Positions 7,285 to 15,144 of a stretch of DNA of 30,349 nucleotides are shown piece after piece. The notes under the pieces are model-generated. The model was not told the origin of the DNA and ran no database searches. It worked only from the letters and a program-made list of their open reading frames with translations. How positions within the stretch are numbered: the first letter of the stretch is position 1; every line of letters begins with the position of its first letter. The DNA is from Ruminococcus sp. UBA7158 (GTDB lineage Bacteria > Bacillota > Clostridia > Oscillospirales > Ruminococcaceae), in contig DKWG01000034.1 in assembly GCA_002491605.1 (NCBI GenBank), positions 1 through 30,349 of the forward strand, written 5' to 3'. The translations under genes were made by a program, and so were the position numbers.

Positions 7285-8781
7285 TCACCAGTTGTATTGC
7301 AAGCAACCGTTTCCGTCCTCGAACACTAAGAATATATCATTATCAATGTTCAACTGTAACCTTGCATTTTGCAGTATACTGAGTTTTGCTGTTTTCCAAT
7401 GTTCTTGCGATGATATCTGCCGACCTTCAGATAATGCTGTTACAACGCCGTTAGCATCAACCGAAGCTACAAGCGGGTTTGAGGAAGTCCATAGAATAAC
7501 CTTGTCGGTCGCATTGCTCGGGGAAATAGTAGCTTCTATGGTAGATTTGTCTCCTACCTTTAATGAAAGGCTGTTTGAATCAAAGCTTATACCTGTGACA
7601 TTTACAATCGCACCGCTTGGGATCCAATCCGCCCTTATGGTGAGATCTCTATCGGGCATTTCGAAGGTAATGCGTGTGCCGTCTATGTCATAGCTGTCAA
7701 GCTTAACATCGTGATAGCCTGTTTCCCAGCTGTCAAAGGTATAGCCCTCTCTTGTTTTTGCATCGACTGTGATTTTTTCACCCGGCTCATGATACTCAAC
7801 TATGGAATGTCCCATGGAATCGCCGACGTTATTTATAGTCAGAACGCGTGTTGACACTCTTATTATCTTTAAAAGATGCAGATTTCTCGGACCAACTGCT
7901 TCAAGTCTGGTATCGCCTGTGGGCTGTATGCGCAGTGCTAAAAGCTGGTCGAGGTCATAGCCCTCCGGAATTTTAATACGAATGGTTTTTTTGCTTTCGC
8001 CTGCTTTGAATGTGACTGTTTGGCTGTCTAAGAAGGTGAAGTCTTTATCTATTTGCGCATCACCTGCAACAGGCACAACTTCAAAGGTCATTGTTTTCTT
8101 GGCGCGCTTGTTCAAAGTAAGCTCTATGTTGATTGTTTCGCCCGGCTTTGCGGATGAATTAAGCTCGCTGAAGCTGACGTTTACGTTTACGTTTTCCACC
8201 AAACCAAGGTTCTTATTATAGCCTACATCGGTTTTCGGATATACAGCATATGCTCCTCTGTCTACACCGTTGTCGCCTGTGCCCTTGGCGGGACTGTTGT
8301 CTTTAAGTGTGAAATCACCTGCGGCGGCATCGGTAAACATAGGATCAACGCCAAGCTCGGTTGCAGATCCAATCTGAGCGCCAAAGGCGTCAGCTGTAAT
8401 CTCAGGCTGCGAAGGTTCCATATATCTGACAAACTTATCTTTTCTTTCGGAGTACCAAAGGTTGTTTCTGAAAGTATGCGGACCTCCGCCCTTTAAATCA
8501 ATGCCGTGCAGTTCATGGAAGCCGTTTACGGCAGTTTCTCGTATTAAAATGCCGGCGGTATCGTTTTTATTATGCTGAGCGTCTTCATCTTCATAAGCGA
8601 TATTGTTTCTGACTTCATCTCGCCATGTTCTGTCCAGGCGAATGCCGTCTTTGACATTATATGTAACGTTGTTTACCCATCTTGAGTTCCATGTTGAACC
8701 GGTATGGGGAAGATGCTTAATAGTCTTTTCTATTGGTTTTTCAGATATAGATTTCTTGTTATCATTTTCTAGTTCCTTTCC
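7285..8781 (-). pseudogene. Remnant of beta-helix surface protein with Ig-like (BIG2) domain
   Basis: Reading on the minus strand from 8781, an open frame without any good start encodes the end of a right-handed beta-helix domain (WVNNVTYNV, GIDLKGGGPHTFRNNLWYSE, then DPMFTDAAAGDFTLKDNSPA...GAY). A Calx-beta-like domain follows, then an InlB-type repeat (GYTFDSWE...ITFEMPDRDLTIRADW) and a BIG2 domain (VTGISFDSNSLSLKVGD...SNPLVASVDANGVVTALSEG). The first ATG is at 8421, in mid-domain, and an in-frame TAG stands at 8782-8784, so the 5' part is lost. Near 7421-7426 one base is missing: restoring it gives ADIIARTLENSKTQYTAKCK, a proper BIG2 end, and a stop at 7343-7345. The intact ancestor was probably a secreted polysaccharide-binding or lyase-like protein. 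Confidence 0.8.
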
Positions 8782-8870
8782 CTATACACAAGCAGCTAAA
8801 TGACGAAGATATCAACATCTGAGTAACGCTGCTGTTATTCACAGCAAATTTTGAATCGCGATTATACTTT

Positions 8871-8906
8871 TTTTGCTCATCAACCAATTGAGATTGATGA
8901 GCAAAA
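8871..8906. repeat. Inverted repeat
   Basis: TTTTGCTCATCAA (8871-8883) pairs perfectly with TTGATGAGCAAAA (8894-8906). There is no clear T-tract on the exit side in either direction, so terminator function is uncertain. It lies between the truncated surface-protein gene and dapB. Confidence 0.5.
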
Positions 8907-8967
8907 CGCCTTTGGTAATTTATAAATGAAGTTACATATAGTAATTTCTACATGAGATTTGCAGCCT

Positions 8968-8997
8968 AATATTTGGAGCCATCGGGCTCCAAATATT
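8968..8997 (-). terminator. Hairpin at the dapB stop codon
   Basis: A 13-bp perfect stem AATATTTGGAGCC (8968-8980) with GGCTCCAAATATT (8985-8997), loop ATCG. It overlaps the last base of dapB. It lacks a long U-tract but is placed as the operon terminator. Confidence 0.6.
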
Positions 8998-9746
8998 TAA
9001 ATCATATCCGCCATAGAGTAAAGTCCTGCGGGCTTACCCTGAAGGAATATTGCGGCATTGACCGCTCCAACCGCAAAAACCTGCTTTGAAGCCGCAGAGT
9101 GAGTTATGGTAATAACCTCGTCACGTCCGGCGAAAACGATTTCATGCTCGCCGACAATAGTTCCGCCCCTGACTGAGTGTATGCCGATTTCCTTAGCATC
9201 TCTTTTCTTTCTTACGCTGTGGCGGTCGTATACATAGTTGTACTGACCGTCGGACGCTTCGTTTATCGACTCAGCAAGCATCAAGGCAGTTCCGCTGGGA
9301 GCGTCAATTTTCTGGTTGTGGTGGCGCTCGATTATTTCGATATCGAACTGATTGCCTAAAACGCTTACCGCCTTTTTAGCAAGCTCACGCATCAAGTTGA
9401 TGCCCAAAGACATATTAGCAGTGAAGAAAATCGGAACTTCCTTCGCCGCTGACTTGATTTTTGCTATCTCCTCATCGTTATAACCTGTAGACGCTAAAAC
9501 TAAAGCTGTGCCGTTTGTCTTTGCATAGTCCAAAAGTCCACCCAGCGAGGACGGGTGGGAGAAGTCAATAATGACATCAGGCTTGCTTGTGAGCTGATTG
9601 GGGCAGGAGACAACTGTAAAGTCAGAGTACTTAACAGCATTGATGTCGATACCCTCGCAAACGTGAGCGTCGTTTCTGTTTGAAATTATTTCGTTGACGA
9701 CTCTGCCCATCTTTCCGCAGCAGCCGCTTATAACTACTTCCGTCAT
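8997..9746 (-). CDS. dapB: 4-hydroxy-tetrahydrodipicolinate reductase
   Basis: A 249-residue cytoplasmic enzyme of the diaminopimelate/lysine pathway that reduces hydroxy-tetrahydrodipicolinate with NAD(P)H. An N-terminal Rossmann nucleotide site (VVISGCCGKMGRVV) is followed by the DapB signature at about residues 140-153 (ERHHNQKIDAPSGTA) with the catalytic His pair and Lys. VIIDFSHP and STGYNDEE are also family blocks. The length is slightly below the E. coli enzyme (273). It lies 36 nt downstream of dapA in an asd-dapA-dapB operon. Confidence 0.96.
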   Translation of the reverse strand: MTEVVISGCCGKMGRVVNEIISNRNDAHVCEGIDINAVKYSDFTVVSCPNQLTSKPDVIIDFSHPSSLGGLLDYAKTNGTALVLASTGYNDEEIAKIKSAAKEVPIFFTANMSLGINLMRELAKKAVSVLGNQFDIEIIERHHNQKIDAPSGTALMLAESINEASDGQYNYVYDRHSVRKKRDAKEIGIHSVRGGTIVGEHEIVFAGRDEVITITHSAASKQVFAVGAVNAAIFLQGKPAGLYSMADMI

Positions 9747-9782
9747 ATTATTATCAATTCCTTTCGCATAATTTGCGTGGTG

Positions 9783-10670
9783 TCATATCAATTTCAGCTT
9801 CATAAGCTCATTCTTAACGGCATTTGCCGCACCTTCGCCGATTTTTCCGAGGGGAAGGCGGCACTCGCCGACGTCATATCCCATAAGATTCATCGCATAT
9901 TTAATCGGCAGGGGATTCACCTCTGCAAACATCGAATCGCAGAGCGATGAATACTGTAAAGTGAGTTCACTTGCCGATTTGAAATCGCCGTCCAAGCAAA
10001 GTCTGCACATTTTATGCATCATTGCGGGAAAAATGTTTGACACGACCGATATTACACCCTTACCGCCTACCGACATAAGCGGCACGGTCAGGTCGTCGTT
10101 CCCTGAATAAACAGCTAAATCGTCTTGGCAGGCGGCAATGATTTTTATTGCCTTGGAAACGTCGCCGCTCGCTTCCTTGATTCCGACAATCTGTGGATGT
10201 GCTGAAAGCACCTTGCAGGTGTCAACGGATATATTAACACCTGTTCGTGAGGGAACGTTATAAATAATTGCCGGAAGCGATGTGTTTTCAAGGATTTTTT
10301 CGTAGTGGGCAATCAGTCCCTTTTGAGTGCATTTATTGTAGTATGGAGTAACAAGCAAAAGACCGTCTGCTCCTGCTTCTTGGGCAGCTTTTGTTGTTTC
10401 AATGCAGTAGCCGGTGTCGTTTGAACCGGTTGAGCAGATAATCGGAACTCGCTTATTGACAGCTTTAACGGCGCACTCCATGAGCGCACGGTGCTCCGCG
10501 GCTGACAGCACGGCGTTTTCGCCTGTCGTTCCGACTGCAACCAAAGCGTCTATCCCGGATTCGATTTGAAAATCAATAAGCTCTTTATACTTCTCAAGAT
10601 TTAATGATCCGTCGCTCTTCATCGGCGTTACGAGGGCAGTTGCCGCACCGGTAAATAAAAGCTTTTTCAT
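9783..10670 (-). CDS. dapA: 4-hydroxy-tetrahydrodipicolinate synthase
   Basis: A 295-residue (beta/alpha)8 aldolase that condenses pyruvate with aspartate semialdehyde, the first committed step to diaminopimelate and lysine. The family blocks are present: VGTTGENAVLSAAEH (about 46-60), YYNKCTQKGL (110-119), YNVPSRTG with Tyr137 and Arg142, and the Schiff-base Lys165 in IVGIKEASGD. It lies 95 nt after asd and 36 nt before dapB, all on the minus strand. Normal length for the family. Confidence 0.97.
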   Translation of the reverse strand: MKKLLFTGAATALVTPMKSDGSLNLEKYKELIDFQIESGIDALVAVGTTGENAVLSAAEHRALMECAVKAVNKRVPIICSTGSNDTGYCIETTKAAQEAGADGLLLVTPYYNKCTQKGLIAHYEKILENTSLPAIIYNVPSRTGVNISVDTCKVLSAHPQIVGIKEASGDVSKAIKIIAACQDDLAVYSGNDDLTVPLMSVGGKGVISVVSNIFPAMMHKMCRLCLDGDFKSASELTLQYSSLCDSMFAEVNPLPIKYAMNLMGYDVGECRLPLGKIGEGAANAVKNELMKLKLI

Positions 10671-10765
10671 AAGTTGATCACCTTTCTTAAAAGCAGTATT
10701 TCTTTGTCACTTGATGTGAACTCGTTAAGCAGCTATACAGTCTTTGTGTAATTTTTTAAACGGAA

Positions 10766-11845
10766 TCAGTCAAAGTATCCATTGGCAGCTAAAAGCTCAG
10801 CCATTAAGACTCCGCCGCCTGCTGCACCTCTTAAGGTGTTGTGAGACAAGCAGACGAACTTGTAGTCATACTGAGTGTCCTCACGCAGACGTCCGATTGA
10901 AATAGCCATTCCGCCTTCGAGATTGCGGTCGAGTTTAGCCTGAGGACGGTTATCCTCTTCAAAGTAGTTCAAGAACTGCTTGGGTGCAGACGGAAGCTCA
11001 AGCTCCTGAGGAACGCCTGCGAATTCCTTCCATGCGGTTAAAATCTCTTCCTTGGTGGGCTTGTTCTCAAACTTAACGAATACAGCGGCGGTATGACCGT
11101 CTGAAACGGGAACTCTTAAGCACTGGGTTGTTATAGCAGGGGATGAAGCAACCTTAATTTCGTTGCCCTCAATCTTGCCCCAGACCTTGAGAGGCTCTTT
11201 TTCGCTCTTTTCTTCCTCGCCGCCGATAAACGGGATGAGGTTATCGACCATTTCAGGCCACGACTCAAAGGTTTTTCCTGCGCCTGAAATCGCCTGATAT
11301 GTACAAGCCAAGACCGACTTAATGCCAAACTTCATCAAAGGGTGAAGTGCCGGAACGTAGCTCTGAATTGAGCAGTTTGACTTAACGGCGATAAATCCGC
11401 GCTTTGTGCCGAGACGCTGTCTCTGAGCCTTGATGATTTCAATGTGCTCGGGGTTGATTTCCGGAACTACCATCGGGACATCGGGAGTGAAGCGGTTTGC
11501 TGAGTTGTTTGAGATAACGGGGCACTCGAGCTTGGCGTATGCCTCCTCTAAAGCCTTTATCTCGTCCTTCTTCATGTCAACGGCGCAGAAAACAAAGTCA
11601 ACCTGCTCGGCAATGGCTTCCTTATCGGCAGTTGCATCCATAACAACTATATCCTTAACGTTTTCAGGGATGGGAGCGGTCATCGACCACTTAGCTCCGA
11701 CTGCCTCTGAGTAGGGCTTTCCGGCTGATCTCGGCGAAGCAGCCAAAACCTTAATCTTAAACCACGGGTGATTGTGCAAAAGAAGAATAAACCTCTGACC
11801 AACCATTCCGGTTGCGCCAATAATTCCAACGTTGTAAGTTTTCAT
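10766..11845 (-). CDS. asd: Aspartate-semialdehyde dehydrogenase (archaeal/fungal-type)
   Basis: A 359-residue NADP-dependent dehydrogenase that makes aspartate semialdehyde, substrate of DapA in the same operon. The Rossmann motif IIGATGMVGQRF begins at residue 8, and the catalytic Cys158 lies in VKSNCSIQS. VPVSDGHTAAVFV carries the conserved His. The overall pattern (SNNSANRF, VVPEINPEH, long C-terminus) is that of the archaeal/fungal branch of the family, also found in some Clostridia, rather than the E. coli branch. Only 92 bp separate it from the queA promoter region, with no room for a lysine riboswitch or T-box. Confidence 0.95.
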   Translation of the reverse strand: MKTYNVGIIGATGMVGQRFILLLHNHPWFKIKVLAASPRSAGKPYSEAVGAKWSMTAPIPENVKDIVVMDATADKEAIAEQVDFVFCAVDMKKDEIKALEEAYAKLECPVISNNSANRFTPDVPMVVPEINPEHIEIIKAQRQRLGTKRGFIAVKSNCSIQSYVPALHPLMKFGIKSVLACTYQAISGAGKTFESWPEMVDNLIPFIGGEEEKSEKEPLKVWGKIEGNEIKVASSPAITTQCLRVPVSDGHTAAVFVKFENKPTKEEILTAWKEFAGVPQELELPSAPKQFLNYFEEDNRPQAKLDRNLEGGMAISIGRLREDTQYDYKFVCLSHNTLRGAAGGGVLMAELLAANGYFD

Positions 11846-11903
11846 TGCGATTACTCCTTGTTATTAAAAAATATTGTCCGTTTAAGCTGAACACATTTTT
11901 AGG

Positions 11904-11932
11904 TTGAAAAAATATGTGTTATGCGCTATAAT
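11904..11932 (+). promoter_or_regulatory. Promoter of queA
   Basis: TTGAAA (11904-11909), a 17-bp spacer and TATAAT (11927-11932). A dyad of AACACA...TGTGTT type spans 11890-11920 and overlaps the asd upstream side, so it could act on both divergent genes. Confidence 0.75.
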
Positions 11933-11934
11933 GT

Positions 11935-12096
11935 CGTATGGTGGTAAATGCATTTGAATCGGCACTTTTAAACCGTCACATTTTCATCTATTCAGACGGA
12001 CATTTATATTATTATCATATCATTTTTTGCAGTGTCAGTCAACAGTTACAAGCGATTTACCGCACTAAATTCCTAAAGATTGGAGCTTTCATCAAA
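11935..12096 (+). other. Long 5' leader of queA
   Basis: About 158 nt lie between the predicted transcription start and the queA ATG. A CCGTC...GACGG hairpin (11973-11999) is the clearest structure. I do not see the compact preQ1-riboswitch pattern. An open frame runs through the leader from 11938, but it is AT-rich and not QueA-like. Confidence 0.5.
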
Positions 12097-13143
12097 ATGC
12101 TCGACTTAACAAACCTTAAAAAAAGTGATTTTAACTATTATCTGCCTGAAGAGCTTATAGCTCAGACGCCTATTGAGCCGAGAAACGCATCGAGAATGCT
12201 TGTTTTGTCACGACAAACCGGTCAAATCACGCATGATCACTTTTATAACCTATGCAATTACTTAAAAAAAGGTGACACTTTGGTTATAAACGATTCAAGA
12301 GTGCTTCCCGCAAGAATATACGGCGAAAAGGCCGATAACGGCAGCTTTATTGAGTTTTTACTTCTTGAGCAGCGTGAAAATATGGTTTGGGAGATACTTT
12401 GCCGTCCCGGAAAAAAGGCTAAAATCGGTACGAAATTTGTTTTCGGCTCAGGAAAGCTTGAAGCCGAGATTATTGACGTTTTAGAGGACGGAAACCGTGT
12501 GGCAAGATTCAGCTGTGACGGCTCTATTTACACCGTTTTAGACGAAATCGGTCAGATGCCCCTGCCGCCTTATATCACCGAAAAGCTTGAGAATAAGGAG
12601 CGCTATCAAACCGTCTATTCAAACGAGATAGGCTCTGCCGCCGCGCCGACAGCCGGTCTGCACTTTACAACCGAGCAGTTAGAGGATTTAAAGAGCAGGG
12701 GAATTAATGTCGCCAAGGTAACGCTTCATGTCGGCTTGGGAACATTCCGCCCTGTTAAGGAGGACAAGGTTTTAGACCATAAGATGCACACCGAGCATTA
12801 TGTATTGCCTGCTGAGACTGCCCAAGTTATCAATCAAACCAAGGCTTCGGGCGGACGTATTATAGCTGTCGGCACGACCTCGTGCAGAACACTTGAAAGT
12901 GTGGCGTCAAGAAACGACGGTAAAATAGTGCCGTCTGAGGGCGATACTGATATATTCATCTACCCCGGGTACGAATTTAAGGCGTTGGACGGACTGATAA
13001 CTAACTTCCATCTTCCGGAAAGCACGCTGATTATGCTTGTTTCGGCGTTCGCCGGGTATGAGAATACTATGAATGCTTATAAGACGGCGGTGGACGAGAG
13101 GTATAGGTTCTTTAGTTTTGGAGATTGCTGCCTAATTTTGTAA
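12097..13143 (+). CDS. queA: S-adenosylmethionine:tRNA ribosyltransferase-isomerase
   Basis: A 348-residue enzyme of queuosine synthesis, which transfers and rearranges the ribosyl part of SAM onto preQ1 in tRNA. Family blocks: FNYYLPEELIAQTP near the N-terminus, DTLVINDSRVLPARI, AAPTAGLHFT, LHVGLGTFRPV, and LITNFHLPESTLIMLVSAFAG near the C-terminus. The frame is open from 11938, but the family N-terminus begins at ATG 12097, after GGAG at 12082-12085. The last residues, SFGDCCLIL, differ from the usual SFGDAM-type end. They lie in DNA repeated at 14266-14286, so the present 3' end may have been supplied by the adjacent toxin-antitoxin cassette. Confidence 0.96.
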   Translation: MLDLTNLKKSDFNYYLPEELIAQTPIEPRNASRMLVLSRQTGQITHDHFYNLCNYLKKGDTLVINDSRVLPARIYGEKADNGSFIEFLLLEQRENMVWEILCRPGKKAKIGTKFVFGSGKLEAEIIDVLEDGNRVARFSCDGSIYTVLDEIGQMPLPPYITEKLENKERYQTVYSNEIGSAAAPTAGLHFTTEQLEDLKSRGINVAKVTLHVGLGTFRPVKEDKVLDHKMHTEHYVLPAETAQVINQTKASGGRIIAVGTTSCRTLESVASRNDGKIVPSEGDTDIFIYPGYEFKALDGLITNFHLPESTLIMLVSAFAGYENTMNAYKTAVDERYRFFSFGDCCLIL

Positions 13144-13342
13144 ATATATAAATTTGGAATTTGAAAACGGAATCAATCATACAATATTACCAATCTGTAA
13201 AACGATTTTATAGATTGGTAATTGTATTTCGGTACGTTCGGAGTCTGAAATATTTACACTTTTTGCTGATGAAAAGTATTGAAAATCAATTGACAAAATA
13301 GGATATATCCTATATAATAAAGTATGGGATGAATCACATATA
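13123..13342. repeat. Direct repeat A, copy 1 (queA tail plus promoter)
   Basis: About 220 bp running from the last codons of queA to just before the first toxin ribosome site. It is almost the same as 14266-14488, with only scattered differences. It contains a dyad (13186-13196 with 13212-13222) and the shared promoter/operator. Confidence 0.92.
13290..13318 (+). promoter_or_regulatory. Promoter and palindromic operator of TA locus 1
   Basis: Consensus TTGACA (13290-13295), 17-bp spacer, TATAAT (13313-13318). A perfect 16-bp palindrome ATAGGATATATCCTAT (13298-13313) fills the spacer and touches the -10. It is a likely site for antitoxin autorepression. Confidence 0.9.
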
Positions 13343-13358
13343 AACGGAGAAAATATAG

Positions 13359-13628
13359 ATGACTGAATTTCACATCAAATACTCTAAGGATGCTTTAAAA
13401 TTTCTCGCAAAATTAGACAAGAAGTCGGTGTCACGAATCAGAGAAGCAATATTTGGACTTACCGCCACTCCTCCTATCGGCGATATTAAAACAATGCAAG
13501 GATATAGCGATGAAAGGAAACGCCTTCGTGTTGGTTCGTGGCGGATTATTTACAAGCAACTGTCTGAAGATATTGTTTAAATTATCTATGTGATTGATAT
13601 TGGTAACCGCGGCGATATTTATAAATAA
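13359..13628 (+). pseudogene. RelE-family toxin with in-frame stop codon
   Basis: The frame from ATG 13359 encodes a RelE/ParE-fold mRNA interferase: YSKDALKFLAKLDKKSVSRI, then RKRLRVGSWRIIYK. A TAA at 13578-13580 stops it after 73 residues. The same frame resumes at once with IIYVIDIGNRGDIYK and a second TAA at 13626-13628. That is the normal RelE end, so one nonsense codon separates it from a full product of about 89 residues. The lost part holds the Arg and Tyr positions of the family's catalytic C-terminus. The truncated toxin is probably inactive unless the stop is read through. The ribosome site is weak (GGAG, 13346-13349). Confidence 0.85.
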
Positions 13629-13647
13629 AAACGAGAAGGAAATTACG

Positions 13648-13860
13648 ATGTCAACAATTGTTATGCGAGCCGCAGAACTTATGCAGGCTTTGCCGCAAAG
13701 CGAGCAGCAATTTGCTTATGAATTTATCAAAAAGCTGGTTTTGGCATGGGATCCCGATTTTACCAAAGTAACAGATGACGAAAAGAATCGTATTTCCGAA
13801 GCCGAAAAAAGCGGTTTTGTGGATGATGAAGATATTGACTGGAACAGCATTGGAGTTTAA
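13648..13860 (+). CDS. Small antitoxin-like protein of TA locus 1
   Basis: A 70-residue acidic protein. A helical stretch (RAAELMQALPQSEQQFAYEFIKKLVLAWDPDF) is followed by a charged tail ending DEDIDWNSIGV. Short proteins of this make-up sit beside RelE toxins in Firmicutes, and the tail could wrap the toxin. No clear DNA-binding fold is visible. Although the frame is open from 13594, ATG 13648 follows GAGAAGGA with a 7-nt gap and fits best. It lies 19 nt after the restored RelE end and 2 nt before the XRE gene, so the three form one operon. Confidence 0.75.
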   Translation: MSTIVMRAAELMQALPQSEQQFAYEFIKKLVLAWDPDFTKVTDDEKNRISEAEKSGFVDDEDIDWNSIGV

Positions 13861-13862
13861 AG

Positions 13863-14150
13863 ATGATGAGAAATTTTCAAGAGACACTTTCCGAACAGTT
13901 GAACGATGCTGATTTCAAAAAAGAATACGATAGGCTTCAACCTGAGTTTGCCATCATTCAGGCTATGCTTGATGCAAGAAAAGCGTCCGGACTGACGCAA
14001 AAGGATTTGGCAAAGCGTACCGGTATTGCGCAGGCGGACATCAGTAAATTGGAAAACGGAAACGCCAATCCCTCACTCAGGACCCTGCAAAGACTTGCCG
14101 ACGGAATGGGGATGAAGCTGAAACTTGAATTTGTTCCTGCTAACAGATAA
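13863..14150 (+). CDS. XRE-family antitoxin/regulator, copy 1
   Basis: A 95-residue Cro/C1-type HTH protein of the HigA-like kind that usually acts as antitoxin and operon repressor. The N-terminal 27 residues (MMRNFQETLSEQLNDADFKKEYDRLQPE...) differ from the second copy. From EFAIIQAML onward the protein matches the second copy but for one residue (VPANR versus VPVNR). The HTH is GLTQKDLAKRTGIAQADISKLENG. GGAG at 13852-13855 gives a 7-nt gap. Its best operator candidate is the palindrome in the promoter at 13298-13313. Confidence 0.9.
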   Translation: MMRNFQETLSEQLNDADFKKEYDRLQPEFAIIQAMLDARKASGLTQKDLAKRTGIAQADISKLENGNANPSLRTLQRLADGMGMKLKLEFVPANR

Positions 14151-14250
14151 GCGGTTTTTAGCGGTACAGTATTAAAATCTGTACCGCTGATTTGTGTTGT
14201 TTAAGGGCTGAAAATTACCGATTGGTAATGGGATGTTACCAATCTTATAT
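13944..14250. repeat. Direct repeat B, copy 1 (XRE 3' part plus hairpins)
   Basis: Nearly identical to 14938-15245 (offset 994 in the coding part). It covers the last 69 codons of the XRE gene, the terminator-like hairpin and the boundary dyad. The upstream parts of the two XRE genes and the toxins before them are unrelated in sequence. Confidence 0.93.
14160..14188 (+). terminator. Hairpin after XRE copy 1
   Basis: Perfect 10-bp stem AGCGGTACAG (14160-14169) with CTGTACCGCT (14179-14188). A weakly T-rich stretch follows. The same hairpin is at 15153-15181. Confidence 0.7.
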
Positions 14251-14286
14251 CCCGTAAACACCGGTGATTGATGCCTAATTTTGTAA
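14218..14286. repeat. Cassette boundary element 1 with queA-tail remnant
   Basis: Dyad GATTGGTAA (14220-14228) with TTACCAATC (14236-14244), then CTTATAT. A copy of the queA end follows, in which GGT GAT TGA TGC CTA ATT TTG TAA (14263-14286) matches queA's own GGA GAT TGC TGC CTA ATT TTG TAA at 13120-13143. Confidence 0.8.
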
Positions 14287-14488
14287 ATATGTATAAATTT
14301 TAAATTTAGAAAACGGAATCAATCACACAATATTACCAATCTGCAAAACGATTTTATAGATTGGCAATTGTATTTCGGAAGGTTCGGAGTCTTAAATATT
14401 TACACTTTTTGCTGATGAAAAGTATTGAAAATCAATTGACAAAATAGGATATATCCTATATAATAAAGTATGGGATGAATCACATATT
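14266..14488. repeat. Direct repeat A, copy 2
   Basis: Second copy of 13123-13342, with 3 net extra bases. It carries an identical promoter/operator and a one-base-different version of the ATTACCAATCT dyad (14332-14342 with 14358-14368). Confidence 0.92.
14436..14464 (+). promoter_or_regulatory. Promoter and palindromic operator of TA locus 2
   Basis: TTGACA (14436-14441), 17-bp spacer and TATAAT (14459-14464), with the same 16-bp palindrome at 14444-14459 as in locus 1. Either XRE protein could therefore repress both loci. Confidence 0.9.
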
Positions 14489-14504
14489 TGAGGAGACAAT
14501 AAGT

Positions 14505-14858
14505 ATGCAGGAATTTGAAATTATTTTTTATGATAAACCTGACGGCAGTGAGCCTGTCAAAGAATTTCTTTTGTCTGTTGATGATAAAATGAGAGCAAGG
14601 CTGATTAAAACGATTGATTTGCTCGCTCAAAACGGAACGGCTTTGAGAATGCCCTACTCGGAACATCTTGTTGACGGAATATTTGAAATCAGAGCAAAGG
14701 TCGGTTCAAATATTTCGAGAGTACTTTATTTTTTTGTAATTGGTAAAAGAATTGTTCTTACAAACGGATTTGTCAAGAAAACGCAGAAAACTCCTAAAAA
14801 TGAAATTGAGCTTGCAAAGAAATACCGTAATGAGTTTTTGAACAGGGAGGAAAATTGA
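14505..14858 (+). CDS. HigB/Gp49-like toxin (phage-derived DUF891 family)
   Basis: A 117-residue protein of the RelE-like HigB/Gp49 group: FEIIFYDKPDGSEPVKEFL at the start, then YSEHLVDGIFEIRAK, RVLYFFVIGKRIVLTNGFVKKTQKTP and an E/K-rich tail. Such toxins are ribosome-dependent mRNA interferases paired with a downstream XRE antitoxin, exactly the order seen here. It appears intact. A TTG at 14475 is open, but ATG 14505 has GGAG (14492-14495) at 9 nt and the family N-terminus. The stop lies 1 nt before the XRE start. Confidence 0.9.
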   Translation: MQEFEIIFYDKPDGSEPVKEFLLSVDDKMRARLIKTIDLLAQNGTALRMPYSEHLVDGIFEIRAKVGSNISRVLYFFVIGKRIVLTNGFVKKTQKTPKNEIELAKKYRNEFLNREEN

Positions 14859-14859
14859 T

Positions 14860-15144
14860 ATGACGAATTACAAGGATTTTTTGAACGAACAGCTTCAGAA
14901 TGAAGAGTTCAAAAAGGAATATGATGCACTTGAAGCAGAGTTTGCCATCATTCAGGCTATGCTTGATGCAAGAAAAGCGTCCGGACTGACGCAAAAGGAT
15001 TTGGCTAAGCGTACCGGTATTGCGCAGGCGGACATCAGTAAATTGGAAAACGGCAATGCCAATCCCTCACTCAGAACCCTGCAAAGACTTGCCGACGGAA
15101 TGGGGATGAAGCTCAAACTTGAATTTGTTCCTGTGAACAGATAA
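14860..15144 (+). CDS. XRE-family (HigA-like) antitoxin, copy 2
   Basis: A 94-residue Cro/C1-type HTH protein, the likely antitoxin of the preceding HigB-like toxin and the repressor of this operon. The N-terminus (MTNYKDFLNEQLQNEEFKKEYDALEAE) diverges from copy 1. The HTH and C-terminus are identical to copy 1 but for one residue. GGGAGG at 14845-14850 precedes the ATG. The shared HTH and shared operator imply cross-regulation between loci 1 and 2, while the different N-termini may specify toxin partners. Confidence 0.92.
   Translation: MTNYKDFLNEQLQNEEFKKEYDALEAEFAIIQAMLDARKASGLTQKDLAKRTGIAQADISKLENGNANPSLRTLQRLADGMGMKLKLEFVPVNR

Noticed and set aside
8725..8760. A start codon with ribosome site for the beta-helix remnant near 8760
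   Set aside because: An ATG with a fair ribosome site exists here on the minus strand, but it is in another frame and stops after about 11 codons.
8603..8803. Plus-strand open frame opposite the beta-helix remnant
   Set aside because: Overlaps clearly recognisable beta-helix sequence on the minus strand and shows no known features.
11846..11937. Lysine riboswitch or T-box upstream of asd-dapA-dapB
   Set aside because: Only about 90 bp separate asd from the queA promoter region, and no T-box sequence or lysine-riboswitch-like multi-stem pattern is visible.
11938..12096. N-terminal extension of QueA from the upstream start at 11938
   Set aside because: The added 53 residues are AT-rich leader translated by chance. 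QueA family similarity begins at ATG 12097 and the predicted promoter's -10 lies at 11927-11932.
11935..12096. preQ1 riboswitch in the queA leader
   Set aside because: The leader is long enough, but the compact C-rich loop/A-rich tail pattern of known preQ1 riboswitches is not seen.
14400..14666. Open frame on the minus strand opposite the HigB-like toxin
   Set aside because: It is the shadow of the toxin and its promoter repeat, has no ribosome site and encodes low-complexity F/I/N-rich protein.
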